The translations under genes were made by a program, and so were the position numbers. 64,000 nucleotides of DNA from Streptantibioticus silvisoli (GTDB taxonomy: Bacteria > Actinomycetota > Actinomycetes > Streptomycetales > Streptomycetaceae), in contig NZ_JAAGKO020000004.1 of NCBI RefSeq assembly GCF_027947535.2, forward strand, positions 62,001-126,000, read 5' to 3'. The notes under the pieces were generated by a model. The model searched no databases and was not told the DNA's origin. It was given only the letters and a program-made list of their open reading frames with translations. Shown piece after piece: positions 33,646 to 43,199 of this stretch (the first letter of the stretch is position 1; each line of letters opens with the position of its first letter).

Positions 33646-35070
33646 ATGCACCTGGCCACCGGGCGGCTCAGCCGACGCCCCCTGATGCTGCTGATCGCCG
33701 CGCTGCCGGCGGTCCTCGGCGGATTCGCCCTCGCCGGCGGTCCGCTGTCGTCCTCCGCGCACGCGGTCACCGGTATCGACACCGCGGCCACCGCGCTCCA
33801 GCACGGGCCGGTCTACGTGGACCCACGCGTCCAGAGCCAACTGCCCAAGGCGCAGGCCACCGCTCTGGCCGACAAGATCAAGAAGGCCGACAAGCCGCTC
33901 TTCGTCGCGGTCCTGCCGGCCAACGGCCAGTTCCCGGCCCGGACCGTGCTCCAGGACCTGCGAACCTCCGTCGGTGTCACCGGCGTCTACGCGATCCACC
34001 TCGGGGGCGGGTTCAACGCGGGCGCCGACCCGCAGGTCATGCCGCCCAACGCGGTCGCCAACCTGGTGGGGGACGTCAAGCGCAACGACGCCTCCTCGAC
34101 AGGCACCGAGCTGAACGCGTTCGTCGACCGGGCGCTCCCGCAGGCCAGCGGCTCCGCCCCCCGTTCCTGGTCCGGCGGCTCCAACGAGCCCGCGGGCAAC
34201 AGCGGTGCGGGCTTCGTCAGCGGCCTCGTGGTGCTCGCCGTGGTCGCGGTGCTCGCGGTCGGCGGCGGCTTCGCCTTCCGGCACCGCTCCCGCACCCTGC
34301 GCGCCCGCCGCGACCACGCCCAGCTGGACCGGTTGCGTACCGTCGTCGACGAGGACATCACCGCCTACGGCGAGGAACTCGACCGGCTCGACTTCTCCCC
34401 CGGCGACCCGTCCGCCGACGACGCGATGCGGCGCGACTACCAGCAGGCGCTCGACGCCTACGAGAGCGCCAAGGCGAAGATGGCCGCCGCGCGGGCGCCG
34501 CAGGACGTGCGGCCGGTCACCGGGACGTTGGAGGAGGGCCGGTTCGCACTGGCCACGCTGGCCGCCCGCCGCGCGGGTGAACCGCTGCCGGAGCGCCGCC
34601 CGCCGTGCTTCTTCGACCCCCGGCACGGCCCCTCGGTCCGCGACGTCGTGTGGACCCCGGTCGGCGGCAGCCCGCGCGAGGTGCCGGCCTGCGCCGCCGA
34701 CGCGACACGGCTGGAGGACGGCGACGAGCCGATGGCGCGGACCGTGGAGACCGCGTCCGGCCGGCAGCCGTACTGGAACGCCGGACCGATGTACGGCCCA
34801 TGGGCCGGCGGCTACTTCGGCGGCGGCCTGCTGCCCGGCCTGCTCGTCGGCACCATGCTCGGCGGCGCCATGGCCAGCCCCTCCTACGGGTACGCCACCG
34901 GCGACGAGGGCACCGGCTACGACGCCGGCGGCGGCCCGGACGGCGGCGACTACTCCGGCTCCGACTTCGACCCCGGTGACTTCGGCGGCGGCGGATTCGG
35001 CAACGGCGGCGACGGCGGCTTCGGCGGCGGAGGAGGCGGTGACGGCGGCTTCGGCGGGGGAGGGTTCTGA
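33646..35070 (+). CDS. TPM-domain-like membrane protein with Gly-rich tail
   Basis: 474 residues. A signal-like N-terminal helix (LMLLIAALPAVLGGFAL) precedes an extracytoplasmic region of about 130 residues resembling TPM domains (GPVYVDPRVQS, ADKPLFVAVLP). A membrane helix (FVSGLVVLAVVAVLAV, about residue 190) and a coiled cytoplasmic region with a CxxD/HGP motif pair follow. The end is a tail of GGGGFGNGGDGG type. Similar Streptomyces proteins are uncharacterised envelope proteins. AGGAGAGG precedes the ATG. The Gly tail is normal for this type. Confidence 0.78.
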   Translation: MHLATGRLSRRPLMLLIAALPAVLGGFALAGGPLSSSAHAVTGIDTAATALQHGPVYVDPRVQSQLPKAQATALADKIKKADKPLFVAVLPANGQFPARTVLQDLRTSVGVTGVYAIHLGGGFNAGADPQVMPPNAVANLVGDVKRNDASSTGTELNAFVDRALPQASGSAPRSWSGGSNEPAGNSGAGFVSGLVVLAVVAVLAVGGGFAFRHRSRTLRARRDHAQLDRLRTVVDEDITAYGEELDRLDFSPGDPSADDAMRRDYQQALDAYESAKAKMAAARAPQDVRPVTGTLEEGRFALATLAARRAGEPLPERRPPCFFDPRHGPSVRDVVWTPVGGSPREVPACAADATRLEDGDEPMARTVETASGRQPYWNAGPMYGPWAGGYFGGGLLPGLLVGTMLGGAMASPSYGYATGDEGTGYDAGGGPDGGDYSGSDFDPGDFGGGGFGNGGDGGFGGGGGGDGGFGGGGF

Positions 35071-35347
35071 GGGGGAGGTTTTCGGGGGCGGCGGAGGATG
35101 CGGATGCGGGGAGCGGGACGCGTGCGGGCGGGTGCCGGTGCTGGCGGTTGCCGGTGCCGGCGGCTGCTGGTGGGGAGTCGTCGGACAATCAGCCCATCAG
35201 CCCATCAGCCCCGCCGCCTGCCGCCTGCCGCCCCGCCGTCCGTCCGCCGCCCCGCCCGTCCATTGCCCCGCCGGCCCAACCGCCCCGCCCGGCCATTCAC
35301 CGCCCCGCCGGCCCGTCAGGCCCCCGCCCCGCCCGTTCACCAGCCCC

Positions 35348-36901
35348 TCAGCCCAGCAGCCCCAGAACCGTCTCCACCGTGTCCGACTCGGTGGCGGGCT
35401 TGTCCTCGCGGAAGCGGACCACGCGGGCGAAGCGCAGGGTGACGCCGGCCGGGTAGCGGGTGGAGCGCTGGAGGCCGTCGAAGGCGATCTCGACGACGAG
35501 TTCGGGCCGTACCCGCACCACGAAGCCGTCGTCGTCGGTGGCCAGCGACCGCAGGTGATCGGTCTGCCAGGCCAGCATCGAGTCCGTCAGACCCTTGAAC
35601 GTCTTGCCGAGCATCGCGAACGAGCCGTCCGGACGGCGGGCGCCCAGGTGCAGGTTGGACAGCTTGCCGGTGCGCCGCCCGTGGCCCCATTCGGCGCCGA
35701 GCACCACCAGGTCGAGGGTGTGCACCGGTTTGACCTTCAGCCAGGCGGAACCGCGCCGCCCGGCCCGGTACGGCGCGTCCAGCGCCTTGACGACGACGCC
35801 CTCGTGACCGCGGTCCAGCACGCCGACGGCGAACTCCCGCGCCCCGCGCCGCACGTCGGGCGAGCCGGGTTCGGCGGCCACCATGCGGCGCACCCGGCGC
35901 GGTTCCGGGGCGATGCGGGCCAGTTCGGCGTGGCGTTCGGTGGTGGCCAGTTGGAGCAGGTCGCGGCCGTCGACCGCGAGCAGGTCGAAGAAGACCGGCG
36001 AGACCGGCAGGGTCGCCTGCTGGCCCTCGACGTCCAGCCGGGAGCCGACCCGGGAGGCGGTCTCCTGGAACGGCCGGGGGCGGCCCGCCGGATCCAGCGC
36101 GATCACCTCGCCGTCCAGGATCGCCTGGTCGACCGCCAGTTCGCGGGCGGCCGCCACGACTTCGGGCAGCCGGTCGGTGATGTCCTCCAGCGTGCGGGTG
36201 AAGATGCGCACCCGGTCGCCGTCCCGGTGCACCTGCACCCGTATGCCGTCCAGCTTCTCCTCCAGCACGCACGGGCCGAGCCGGTCGAGCGCGTCGTCCA
36301 CGTCCTTCGCGCTGTGCGCCAGCATCGGCAGCACCGGGCGGCCGACCTCCAGCCGGAAGTCGGTCAGCGCGTCCGGGCCGCGGGCCAGCAGCGCCTCGGC
36401 GACCGCGCCGAGCGAACCGCCCAGCATGACCGCGCGGCGCACGTCGTCGGCCGGCGCCCCGACCGCGGCGGCCAGGCCCTCCACCGCCAGCGCGTCCAGC
36501 GCGCCCTGCCGCAGTTCGCCGCCGATCAGGCCCAGCAGGAACGATTGCTCGGGTTCGGTGGCGGCGCCCATCAACTCGCCGATCAGGTCCCGGCGCCGCG
36601 CCTGCGCCCCCTTGCCGGAGACCGCCGCGATCCGGTTGAGCGCCGCATGCACGCCCAGCACCGTCAGCCGGGGCTGCGCCGCGGGCTCGAAGCGTTCGCG
36701 CAGCGTGCTCCAGCCGACGCCGATCCGCCGCTGGGGCAGCCGGCCGGCCAGATACGTGATGACCACCGGAGCCTCGCTCGGTTGCGCGTCACGGAACAGC
36801 CGGGCGAGGGCGGCGGTCTTCTCGTTGCGGGCCGGAGTGCCCGCTACCTCGCGGGAGATCCGGGCGACGTCTGCCAGCAGCATGCCCTCATGGTCGCCCA
36901 C
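35348..36901 (-). CDS. ATP-dependent DNA ligase (Rv3062/LigB-like)
   Basis: 517 residues. An N-terminal helical DNA-binding domain (1-190) is followed by the adenylation domain with motif I EEKLDGIRVQVHR (catalytic lysine about residue 213) and DGEVIALD, and an OB-fold domain with WLKVKPVHTLDLVVLGAEWG and the C-terminal motif VTLRFARVVRFREDK. It seals DNA nicks using ATP, alongside the essential NAD-dependent LigA. GTG at 36901 has GAGGGG at suitable spacing; ATG at 36883 is the alternative start. Confidence 0.93.
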   Translation of the reverse strand: MGDHEGMLLADVARISREVAGTPARNEKTAALARLFRDAQPSEAPVVITYLAGRLPQRRIGVGWSTLRERFEPAAQPRLTVLGVHAALNRIAAVSGKGAQARRRDLIGELMGAATEPEQSFLLGLIGGELRQGALDALAVEGLAAAVGAPADDVRRAVMLGGSLGAVAEALLARGPDALTDFRLEVGRPVLPMLAHSAKDVDDALDRLGPCVLEEKLDGIRVQVHRDGDRVRIFTRTLEDITDRLPEVVAAARELAVDQAILDGEVIALDPAGRPRPFQETASRVGSRLDVEGQQATLPVSPVFFDLLAVDGRDLLQLATTERHAELARIAPEPRRVRRMVAAEPGSPDVRRGAREFAVGVLDRGHEGVVVKALDAPYRAGRRGSAWLKVKPVHTLDLVVLGAEWGHGRRTGKLSNLHLGARRPDGSFAMLGKTFKGLTDSMLAWQTDHLRSLATDDDGFVVRVRPELVVEIAFDGLQRSTRYPAGVTLRFARVVRFREDKPATESDTVETVLGLLG

Positions 36902-36973
36902 CGAGCCCCCTCGTGCCCGTCTTCCGGCGGATCCGCCGAAGGTTTCCGGTGAACGCCGTGCCCGCGGGGCCCG

Positions 36974-37444
36974 CTACCGGGCCGAGGTGCGCGCGCCGCC
37001 CCCTTGGTCGCCGCGGCGGTAGACGCACAGCGCCCACAGCACGAAGACGTCGATGGCGATGACCACCAGGGCCCACAGCGGGTAGTAGGGCAGGAACATG
37101 AAGTTGGCGAACATGCTCAGGGCGACCACGAAGATGCCCAGGTAGCGCGCCCAGTTCAGCCCGGCGATCACCCCGAGGCCGACGATCGCGACGGCCGCGC
37201 CGACCGCGATGTGGATCCATCCCCAGCTGGTCACGTCGAACTTGTAGGTGTAGTTCCCCGTCGCCGCGTAGACGCCGTTCTTCGTGACGCCCACCGCGCC
37301 CTCGAAGATGCTGAGGATGCCGTTGGCGACCATCATGATGCCCGCGAAGAGCACCAGCCCGGCTGCCCACGGACTGCGCTGCCGCTCGGTGTGCGAGGAC
37401 GGCGGCGGTGTCATGGTTGACGACCGCCCGGTTGCCTGCGCCAT
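36974..37444 (-). CDS. Four-helix membrane protein (DUF7144-like)
   Basis: 156 residues with four hydrophobic helices: GLVLFAGIMMVANGILSIFEG, HIAVGAAVAIVGLGVIAGL and two more, plus a Pro/Ser-rich N-terminal tail. This is a common small actinobacterial membrane family of unknown function. GGGAGG precedes the ATG, and TATACA 19 nt further upstream could be the -10 box. It is divergent from the MFS gene. Confidence 0.82.
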   Translation of the reverse strand: MAQATGRSSTMTPPPSSHTERQRSPWAAGLVLFAGIMMVANGILSIFEGAVGVTKNGVYAATGNYTYKFDVTSWGWIHIAVGAAVAIVGLGVIAGLNWARYLGIFVVALSMFANFMFLPYYPLWALVVIAIDVFVLWALCVYRRGDQGGGARTSAR

Positions 37445-37612
37445 AGCTGCCTCCCGTTGTATAGGCCAATGGCATGATCAGCGTAGCAATGGGGTGATAA
37501 TTCCTCTATGTGAGTTTTATAGGGTCCCCCGGGCGTCCGGCAGCCGGACGACGGCCGACTCGCCCTCACCGGGTGACCGCCGCCGGGCGTCCGCCGGGGG
37601 AGCATCGTCCCC

Positions 37613-39130
37613 ATGACAGCTGAGGCGGTGGCGGCCGGCGGCATCCGGCTCAAGAGCGGACGCGGGCGGTGGGTACTGATCACCGCCGTCCTGGGATCGG
37701 GCATCGCACAACTGGACGGCACGGTGGTCAACGTCGCGCTGCCGCGGATCGGCGAGGACCTGCACGCCTCGCTGGCCGCGCTCCAGTGGACGGTCAACGC
37801 CTACATGCTGACGCTGGCCGGGCTGATCCTGCTGGGCGGCTCGCTGGGGGACCGGTTCGGCCGGCGGCGGCTGTTCGTCATCGGCACGGTGTGGTTCGCC
37901 CTCGCCTCGGCCGTCTGCGGGGTGGCGCCCGACGTCACGGTGCTGATCGCGGCCCGTGCCTTCCAGGGCATCGGCGGCGCGCTGCTCACCCCCGGGTCGC
38001 TGGCGCTGATCCAGGCCACCTACGCCGAGCAGGACCGCTCCCGGGCGGTCGGCGCCTGGTCCGGCCTGGGCGGGGGCGCCGCGGCCGTCGGACCGTTCCT
38101 CGGCGGCTGGCTGGTCGACGGGCCCGGCTGGCGCTGGGTCTTCCTGATCAACCTGCCGGTCGCGGCGGTCGCCGTCGGGCTCGCGCTGCGCCACGTGCCG
38201 GAGAGCCTGGACCAGGACGAGACCGGCTCGTTCGACGTGCAGGGTGCCGCGCTCGCCGCCCTCGCGCTGGCCGGACTGACGTACGCGCTGGTGGCGGCGC
38301 CGACCGGTGGCGCCTCGCCCGCGGTGATCGGCACGGCGGTCGCGGCGGTCGTGCTCGCGTACTGCTTCATCCGGCGGGAACGTCGGACCGCTCATCCGAT
38401 AATGCCGTTGGACCTCTTCTCCTCCCGGCTGTTCAGCTCGATCAACATCATCACCTTGTGCCTGTACGCGCCGCTGATGGGCGTCTTCTTCCTGCTGCCG
38501 GTGCAGTTGCAGGTCTCCAACGGCTACGACGCGCTCCAGGCGGGCCTGGCGATCCTGCCGATCACCGTGACGATGCTGCTGCTGTCCTCCCGGTCGGCGG
38601 CGCTGGCCGGACGCATCGGGCCGCGCCTGCCGCTGACCGTCGGCCCGCTGGTGGCGGCGATCGGCATACTCATGCTGCACCGGGTCGGCCCCGGCCACGC
38701 CTACGTCTCGACGCTGCTGCCCGCGCTGCTGGTGCAGGGGCTCGGCATGGCGGCGTTCGTCGCGCCGCTGACGTCGACCGTGCTGGCGGCCGTGCCGGTG
38801 GCCAGGGCGGGCATCGCCTCCGGCATCAACAACGCCGCCGCCCGCGCGGCCGGGCTGGTCGCGGTCGCCGCGCTGCCGCTGGCGGTCGGCCTGTCCGGCG
38901 ACGAGTACGCCTCCGGTCCCGCCGTGCACCACGCGTTCGGCACCGCGGTGATCCTGTGCGCCGCGCTGATGGCGGCCGGCGGCGGGGTGGCGTGGCTGAC
39001 GGTGCGTTCCCCGCACCCCGGCCCGGCCGCCGCGGCGCCGCAGTGCACCGTCAACTGCGGCATGCAGGCCCCGCCCCTGGAACCGCGTGATCGCGGCGGG
39101 AGACTGTCGGGGACCAACGAGGAACGGTGA
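37613..39130 (+). CDS. MFS transporter, DHA2 (EmrB/QacA) type
   Basis: 505 residues with about 14 membrane helices. Family motifs are LDGTVVNVALPRIGEDL (helix 1), LGGSLGDRFGRRRLFVIG (loop 2-3) and GGAAAVGPFLGGWLVDG (helix 5, motif C of exporters). It is a proton-driven drug or metabolite exporter. The hydroxyacid dehydrogenase starts 13 nt downstream, so both are probably one operon. The AT-richer intergenic patch 37480-37535 likely contains its promoter. Confidence 0.92.
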   Translation: MTAEAVAAGGIRLKSGRGRWVLITAVLGSGIAQLDGTVVNVALPRIGEDLHASLAALQWTVNAYMLTLAGLILLGGSLGDRFGRRRLFVIGTVWFALASAVCGVAPDVTVLIAARAFQGIGGALLTPGSLALIQATYAEQDRSRAVGAWSGLGGGAAAVGPFLGGWLVDGPGWRWVFLINLPVAAVAVGLALRHVPESLDQDETGSFDVQGAALAALALAGLTYALVAAPTGGASPAVIGTAVAAVVLAYCFIRRERRTAHPIMPLDLFSSRLFSSINIITLCLYAPLMGVFFLLPVQLQVSNGYDALQAGLAILPITVTMLLLSSRSAALAGRIGPRLPLTVGPLVAAIGILMLHRVGPGHAYVSTLLPALLVQGLGMAAFVAPLTSTVLAAVPVARAGIASGINNAAARAAGLVAVAALPLAVGLSGDEYASGPAVHHAFGTAVILCAALMAAGGGVAWLTVRSPHPGPAAAAPQCTVNCGMQAPPLEPRDRGGRLSGTNEER

Positions 39131-39143
39131 AGGGGAGCATGCG

Positions 39144-40103
39144 ATGCGCATCGCGGTGATCGACGACTACAACGGCGTGGCGGCGGAGCTGGAGTGCTGG
39201 CGGGGGCTGCCGCAGGGCTGCGAGGTGACGTTCTTCGCCGACCACCTCGACGCACCGCAGGACCTGGTCGAGCGGCTGTCGGGCTTCGAGGCGGTCGTGT
39301 GCATGCGCGAACGCACCGCGTTCGGCGAGGCGGTGCTCGGCGCGCTGCCCGGACTGCGGCTGCTGGTGACCACCGGTCTGAAGAACGCCGCGATCGACCT
39401 GCCGGCCGCCGCCCGGCTCGGCATCACCGTCTGCGGCACCCGGATGCCGTCCTTCCCGGCGGCCGAGATGGCCTGGGCGCTGATCCTGGAACTGGCCCGC
39501 CGCGCCGGAGCGCAGGACAGCGCGCTGCGGGCCGGCGTGTGGCAGGACGGCGTGGGCACCGGGCTCGACGGCCTGACGCTGGGCGTGGTGGGCCTGGGCC
39601 GCCTCGGCCGGCGGGTCGCCCGGATCGGCACGGCGTTCGGCATGGACGTGCAGGCGTGGAGCCCGAACCTGACGCAGGAACGCGCCACGGCGGCCGGCGA
39701 CGGCATCCGGGCGGTCGGCAAGCAGGAGCTGTTCGAGACCTCCGACGTGGTAAGCGTCCACATGAAGCTCGCCGCGTCCACCACCGCGATGATCGGTGCC
39801 GAGCAGCTGCGCGCGATGCGCCCGACGGCGTACCTCGTCAACACCTCGCGCGGCCCGCTCGTCGAACAGGACGCGCTGGTCACCGCGTTGCGCGAGGGCT
39901 GGATCGCGGGGGCCGGACTCGACGTGTTCGACACCGAACCGCTGCCCGCCGATCATGTGTTGCGGCAGACTCGCAACACTGTGCTGACCCCGCACATCGG
40001 TTACGTCACCGGCGACACCTTCACGCTGGCCTACGGTGACGCCGTCGACGCGGTCACCGCCTACCTGGCGGGCGCTCCGGTGCGGGTCCTCGGCACCGAC
40101 TAA
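39144..40103 (+). CDS. D-2-hydroxyacid dehydrogenase family protein
   Basis: 319 residues. The NAD-binding motif GVVGLGRLGRRVARIG (about residue 148), NTSRGPLVEQDAL, the catalytic glutamate region DVFDTEPLP and the catalytic histidine in LTPHIGYVT are all present. It would interconvert 2-hydroxy and 2-keto acids with NAD(P). The start was chosen for AGGGGAG upstream. Close linkage to the MFS exporter suggests the pair handles a small organic acid, an inference. Confidence 0.92.
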   Translation: MRIAVIDDYNGVAAELECWRGLPQGCEVTFFADHLDAPQDLVERLSGFEAVVCMRERTAFGEAVLGALPGLRLLVTTGLKNAAIDLPAAARLGITVCGTRMPSFPAAEMAWALILELARRAGAQDSALRAGVWQDGVGTGLDGLTLGVVGLGRLGRRVARIGTAFGMDVQAWSPNLTQERATAAGDGIRAVGKQELFETSDVVSVHMKLAASTTAMIGAEQLRAMRPTAYLVNTSRGPLVEQDALVTALREGWIAGAGLDVFDTEPLPADHVLRQTRNTVLTPHIGYVTGDTFTLAYGDAVDAVTAYLAGAPVRVLGTD

Positions 40104-40188
40104 CGGCCGGCCGCCCCCCGCGGGACCCCGTGGGTGCGGCGGCCGGACCCCGCGGGCCGGCCGCCTCCGACACCCCGAAAGGACCCGT

Positions 40189-41304
40189 ATGACCTTCCGA
40201 CTGCGGACGATCAGCCGAGACGACCATCTGGCCTTCATCCGCGGGCTGGACTCCGCCAGCCACACGCAGGTGCCGTCCTGGGGCGGGGTCAAGCCGGACT
40301 GGCGCTCGGAGAGCCTGGGCTGGCTCAAGGACGGCGAGCTGCGCGGCACCGCGCTGGTGCTCTACCGGCCGGTGCCCAAGCTCAAGCGGTACCTCGCCTA
40401 CCTGCCGGAAGGCCCGGTCATCGACTGGCACGACCCCGACATCGGCCGCTGGCTCTACCCGATGCTGGCCTACCTCAAGTCGCAGGGCGCGTTCTCGGTG
40501 AAGATGGGACCACCGGTGATCGGCCGCCGCTGGGACGCCGCCGCCATCAAGGAGGCGATCGCCGACCCGGCCGTCCACCGGCTCGGGGACCTGCCGCCGA
40601 CCAGCGAGGACCCGCGGGCCGCCGCGCTGACCGACCGGCTGCGCCGCAACGGCTGGCGGCGCACCGGCGACGAGGAGGGCGGCTTCGGCGCCGGCCAGCC
40701 GCGCCACGTCTACCAGCTGCCGCTGGAGGGCAGATCGCTGGAGGAGGTCCAGCAGGGCTTCAACCAGCAGTGGCGGCGCAACATCAAGAAGGCCGACAAG
40801 TCCGGTGTGAAGGTCGTACTGGGCGGCTACGGCGAACTGCCCGCGTTCTACGAGCTGTACGCGGAGACCGCCGAACGGGACAAGTTCCTGCCGCGCCCGC
40901 TGGAGTACTTCCAGCGCATGTGGGACTCGCTGACCGCCGAGGACCCCGACCGCATGCGGCTCTACCTCGCCGAGCACGAGGGCGACACGCTGGCCGCCGC
41001 CACCACGCTCACCGTCGGCCGGCACGTCTGGTACTCCTACGGCGCCTCCACCAGCCGCAAGCGCGAGGTGCAGCCCAACAACGCCCTCCAGTGGCGGATG
41101 ATCCAGGACGCGCACGCGGGCGGCGCCTCGGTCTACGACTTCCGCGGCATCACCGACACCCTGGAGGAGTCCGACCCGCACATCGGCCTGCTGCGCTTCA
41201 AGTCCGGCACCGGTGGCGGCGCCGCCGAATACGTCGGCGAATGGGACTACCCGCTCAACAAGCTGCTCCACAAGGCGCTCGACCTGTACCTCTCGCGCCG
41301 CTGA
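40189..41304 (+). CDS. FemA/FemB/FemX-family aminoacyltransferase (peptidoglycan bridge)
   Basis: 371 residues built of two GNAT-like halves. FNQQWRRNIKKADKSGVKV, LYAETAERDKFLPRP and GASTSRKREVQPNNALQW are typical Fem-family segments. These enzymes add the first interpeptide residue (glycine in Streptomyces) to lipid II using aminoacyl-tRNA. AAAGGA lies 6 nt before the ATG. It stands alone and converges with xdhC. Confidence 0.9.
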   Translation: MTFRLRTISRDDHLAFIRGLDSASHTQVPSWGGVKPDWRSESLGWLKDGELRGTALVLYRPVPKLKRYLAYLPEGPVIDWHDPDIGRWLYPMLAYLKSQGAFSVKMGPPVIGRRWDAAAIKEAIADPAVHRLGDLPPTSEDPRAAALTDRLRRNGWRRTGDEEGGFGAGQPRHVYQLPLEGRSLEEVQQGFNQQWRRNIKKADKSGVKVVLGGYGELPAFYELYAETAERDKFLPRPLEYFQRMWDSLTAEDPDRMRLYLAEHEGDTLAAATTLTVGRHVWYSYGASTSRKREVQPNNALQWRMIQDAHAGGASVYDFRGITDTLEESDPHIGLLRFKSGTGGGAAEYVGEWDYPLNKLLHKALDLYLSRR

Positions 41305-41362
41305 GCAGCACCCCGCCGGGGACCTCGCGGCCGGCCGCCGGTGCGGGCTCCCGCCTCGGCGA

Positions 41363-41388
41363 CCCCGCCGGCAACCCGGTCGGCGGGG
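41363..41388. terminator. Bidirectional terminator between femX-like and xdhC-like genes
   Basis: CCCCGCCG (41363-41370) and CGGCGGGG (41381-41388) form an 8-bp stem with a 10-nt loop in the 94-bp convergent gap. Confidence 0.5.
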
Positions 41389-41398
41389 CCGCCGGCCG

Positions 41399-42514
41399 TC
41401 ACCGCGCTTCGGCCGGGCGGTGGATGTCGCCGGTCAGGCCGGTCAGCGGGCGCCCGGTGCCGCCCCAGCGGGCGGCGACGATCTCGGCGGCGATGGAGAC
41501 GGCGGTCTCCTCCGGGGTGCGCGCGCCGAGGTCCAGGCCGATCGGGGACGCGAGCCGCCGCAGGTCCGCGTCCCCGACACCCTCCTCCCGCAGCCGCGCC
41601 ACCCGGTCGTCGTGTGTGCGGCGGCTGCCCATCACCCCGATGTACGCGGCCGGGGTGCGCAACGCGGCGACCAGCAGCGGGATGTCGAACTTCGGGTCGT
41701 GGGTCAGCACGCAGATCACCGTCCGCTCGTCCACCGCGGTGCCGGCCAGGTAGGTGTGCGGCCAGGCGCGCACCACCTCGTCGGCGTCCGGGAAGCGCTC
41801 CGGGGTCGCGAACGCCGGACGCGCGTCGCACACCGTCACCCGGTAGCCGAGGAACGCGCCGATCCGCGCGGTGGCCGACGCGTAGTCGATCGCGCCGAAC
41901 ACCAGCATCCGCGGCGGCGGCGCGAACGTCTGCACCAGCACCGTCACCGGGTCCTCGCACCGCCGCCCGCCCCGCGTCGCGTACCGGCGCACCCCGTTGG
42001 CCCCCTGGGCCAGCAGCCCCCGGGCGTCCTCGGTGGCGGCCGCGTCCAGGCCGGCGTCCCCCAGCGTGCCCCCGACCCGGCCGGCCCGCAGCGTCAGCGT
42101 CGCCCCCAGTTCCGCCTCGCCGCCGGTGACGGTCAGCACCGCGACCGGCTCCCCGGCGCCGATCGCGGTGACGGCGCCGGCCAGCACGGCCCGCGGCCCC
42201 GGAGCACCGTAGGGGACCACCAGCACGTGCAGGGTGCCCCCGCAGGTCAGCCCGGCCTCGTACGCCTCGTCGTCATCGACCCCGTAGTCGTGCGACCGGG
42301 TGACACCGTCCTGGAGCGCCTGTGCGGCGGCCTCGTAGACCGCGCCCTCGACGCAGCCGCCGGAGACGCTGCCCACCACCCGGCCGTCGGCGGCCACCGC
42401 GAGCGCGGCGCCGGGATGGCGCGGCGCGCTTCCCTCCACCCCGACGACGGTGGCGAGTGCGAACGCGGTGCCGTCCTCGAGCCACCCGTGCAACGCGGGC
42501 AGGATCTCACGCAT
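41399..42514 (-). CDS. XdhC/CoxI-family protein
   Basis: 371 residues. The N-terminal XdhC/CoxI domain has VGVEGSAPRHPGAALAV and GSVSGGCVEGAVYEAA, whose cysteine binds the molybdenum cofactor in relatives. The C-terminal Rossmann domain has MLVFGAIDYASA, VCVLTHDPKFD-like and YIGVMGSRRTHDDR segments. XdhC matures xanthine dehydrogenase by sulfurating and inserting the cofactor. No dehydrogenase subunits are next to it. AGGAGGGG lies 10 nt before the ATG. Confidence 0.9.
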   Translation of the reverse strand: MREILPALHGWLEDGTAFALATVVGVEGSAPRHPGAALAVAADGRVVGSVSGGCVEGAVYEAAAQALQDGVTRSHDYGVDDDEAYEAGLTCGGTLHVLVVPYGAPGPRAVLAGAVTAIGAGEPVAVLTVTGGEAELGATLTLRAGRVGGTLGDAGLDAAATEDARGLLAQGANGVRRYATRGGRRCEDPVTVLVQTFAPPPRMLVFGAIDYASATARIGAFLGYRVTVCDARPAFATPERFPDADEVVRAWPHTYLAGTAVDERTVICVLTHDPKFDIPLLVAALRTPAAYIGVMGSRRTHDDRVARLREEGVGDADLRRLASPIGLDLGARTPEETAVSIAAEIVAARWGGTGRPLTGLTGDIHRPAEAR

Positions 42515-42534
42515 CGGCCTGGCCCCTCCTGTGG

Positions 42535-42720
42535 TCATGCGGTACCGCGGCCGGACCTGTCGGCCGTCCCATCCGGGAAAGCCTGCCAGGCGGCGCGGAA
42601 TTCCCGACGGTGCACGGCGACCGAGGGGGTCCGCACGCCGGGAGGGGCCGTCCGGGTGGTGTTCATCAGAAAAGCGGCGCTCAGGTCGCGTAGATCCATT
42701 AAATCTGACATTGCGTACAC
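42535..42720 (-). CDS. Possible small protein upstream of xdhC-like gene
   Basis: 61 codons (MYAMSDLMDLRDLSAAFL at the start), ending 20 nt before the xdhC-like ATG on the same strand. From codon 10 the third positions are mostly G or C, but the start is AT-rich, contains a TTA codon and lacks a ribosome binding site. If translated it would depend on the bldA leucyl-tRNA. No family is recognised; it may simply be leader DNA. Confidence 0.3.
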   Translation of the reverse strand: MYAMSDLMDLRDLSAAFLMNTTRTAPPGVRTPSVAVHRREFRAAWQAFPDGTADRSGRGTA

Positions 42721-42776
42721 ATGATGAGGGAGAACACCTGACGAACCGATCTATACCGACCCGAGAGTGAGGGACC

Positions 42777-43199
42777 GTGGCCGTCACCAGCGTCACGAGG
42801 ATCCGAAGCGTCATCCTCCACGCCTTCCGCGCGATTCTCGCCTACTTCGGCCTCGCAACCCCGGCCGCCGCCCCGCGCCCCCGGGCCGCCGCCCCCCGCA
42901 CCGCCGCCGGTCTGATCCCCGCCCAGGGGCGTGCCGCCGCCGGTCCGTACGCGCCCGACGTGCCCCGGACCTCCGCCGTCGGGCGGCAGTTCGCCCCGCG
43001 CTCGCCGCTGGCCCGCGAACGGTCGCTGCCGCCCACCATCAAGCAGCGCATCCGCGCCGAGGCCCACGGCTCCTCGCCCTCGGTACGCCGGGTCGCCCAG
43101 GGCGACGACGGCGACGAGATCGCCGCGGCGGTCTCCGACGGCATGGCCTCCGCCGCGGTCTCCGCCCCCCGCAGGACCCGGGACGCGACGGACCGCTAG
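42777..43199 (+). CDS. Small DUF6344-like protein
   Basis: 140 residues. A short hydrophobic N-terminal segment (VILHAFRAILAYFGLAT) is followed by an Ala/Pro/Arg-rich region and a more ordered C-terminal part (TIKQRIRAEAHGSSPSVRR, DEIAAAVSDGMASAAV). It resembles small Streptomyces proteins annotated DUF6344; function unknown. GTG start with GAGGGA 5 nt upstream. The AT-richer leader at 42690-42770 (containing TCTATACCGA) probably holds its promoter. Confidence 0.7.
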   Translation: MAVTSVTRIRSVILHAFRAILAYFGLATPAAAPRPRAAAPRTAAGLIPAQGRAAAGPYAPDVPRTSAVGRQFAPRSPLARERSLPPTIKQRIRAEAHGSSPSVRRVAQGDDGDEIAAAVSDGMASAAVSAPRRTRDATDR

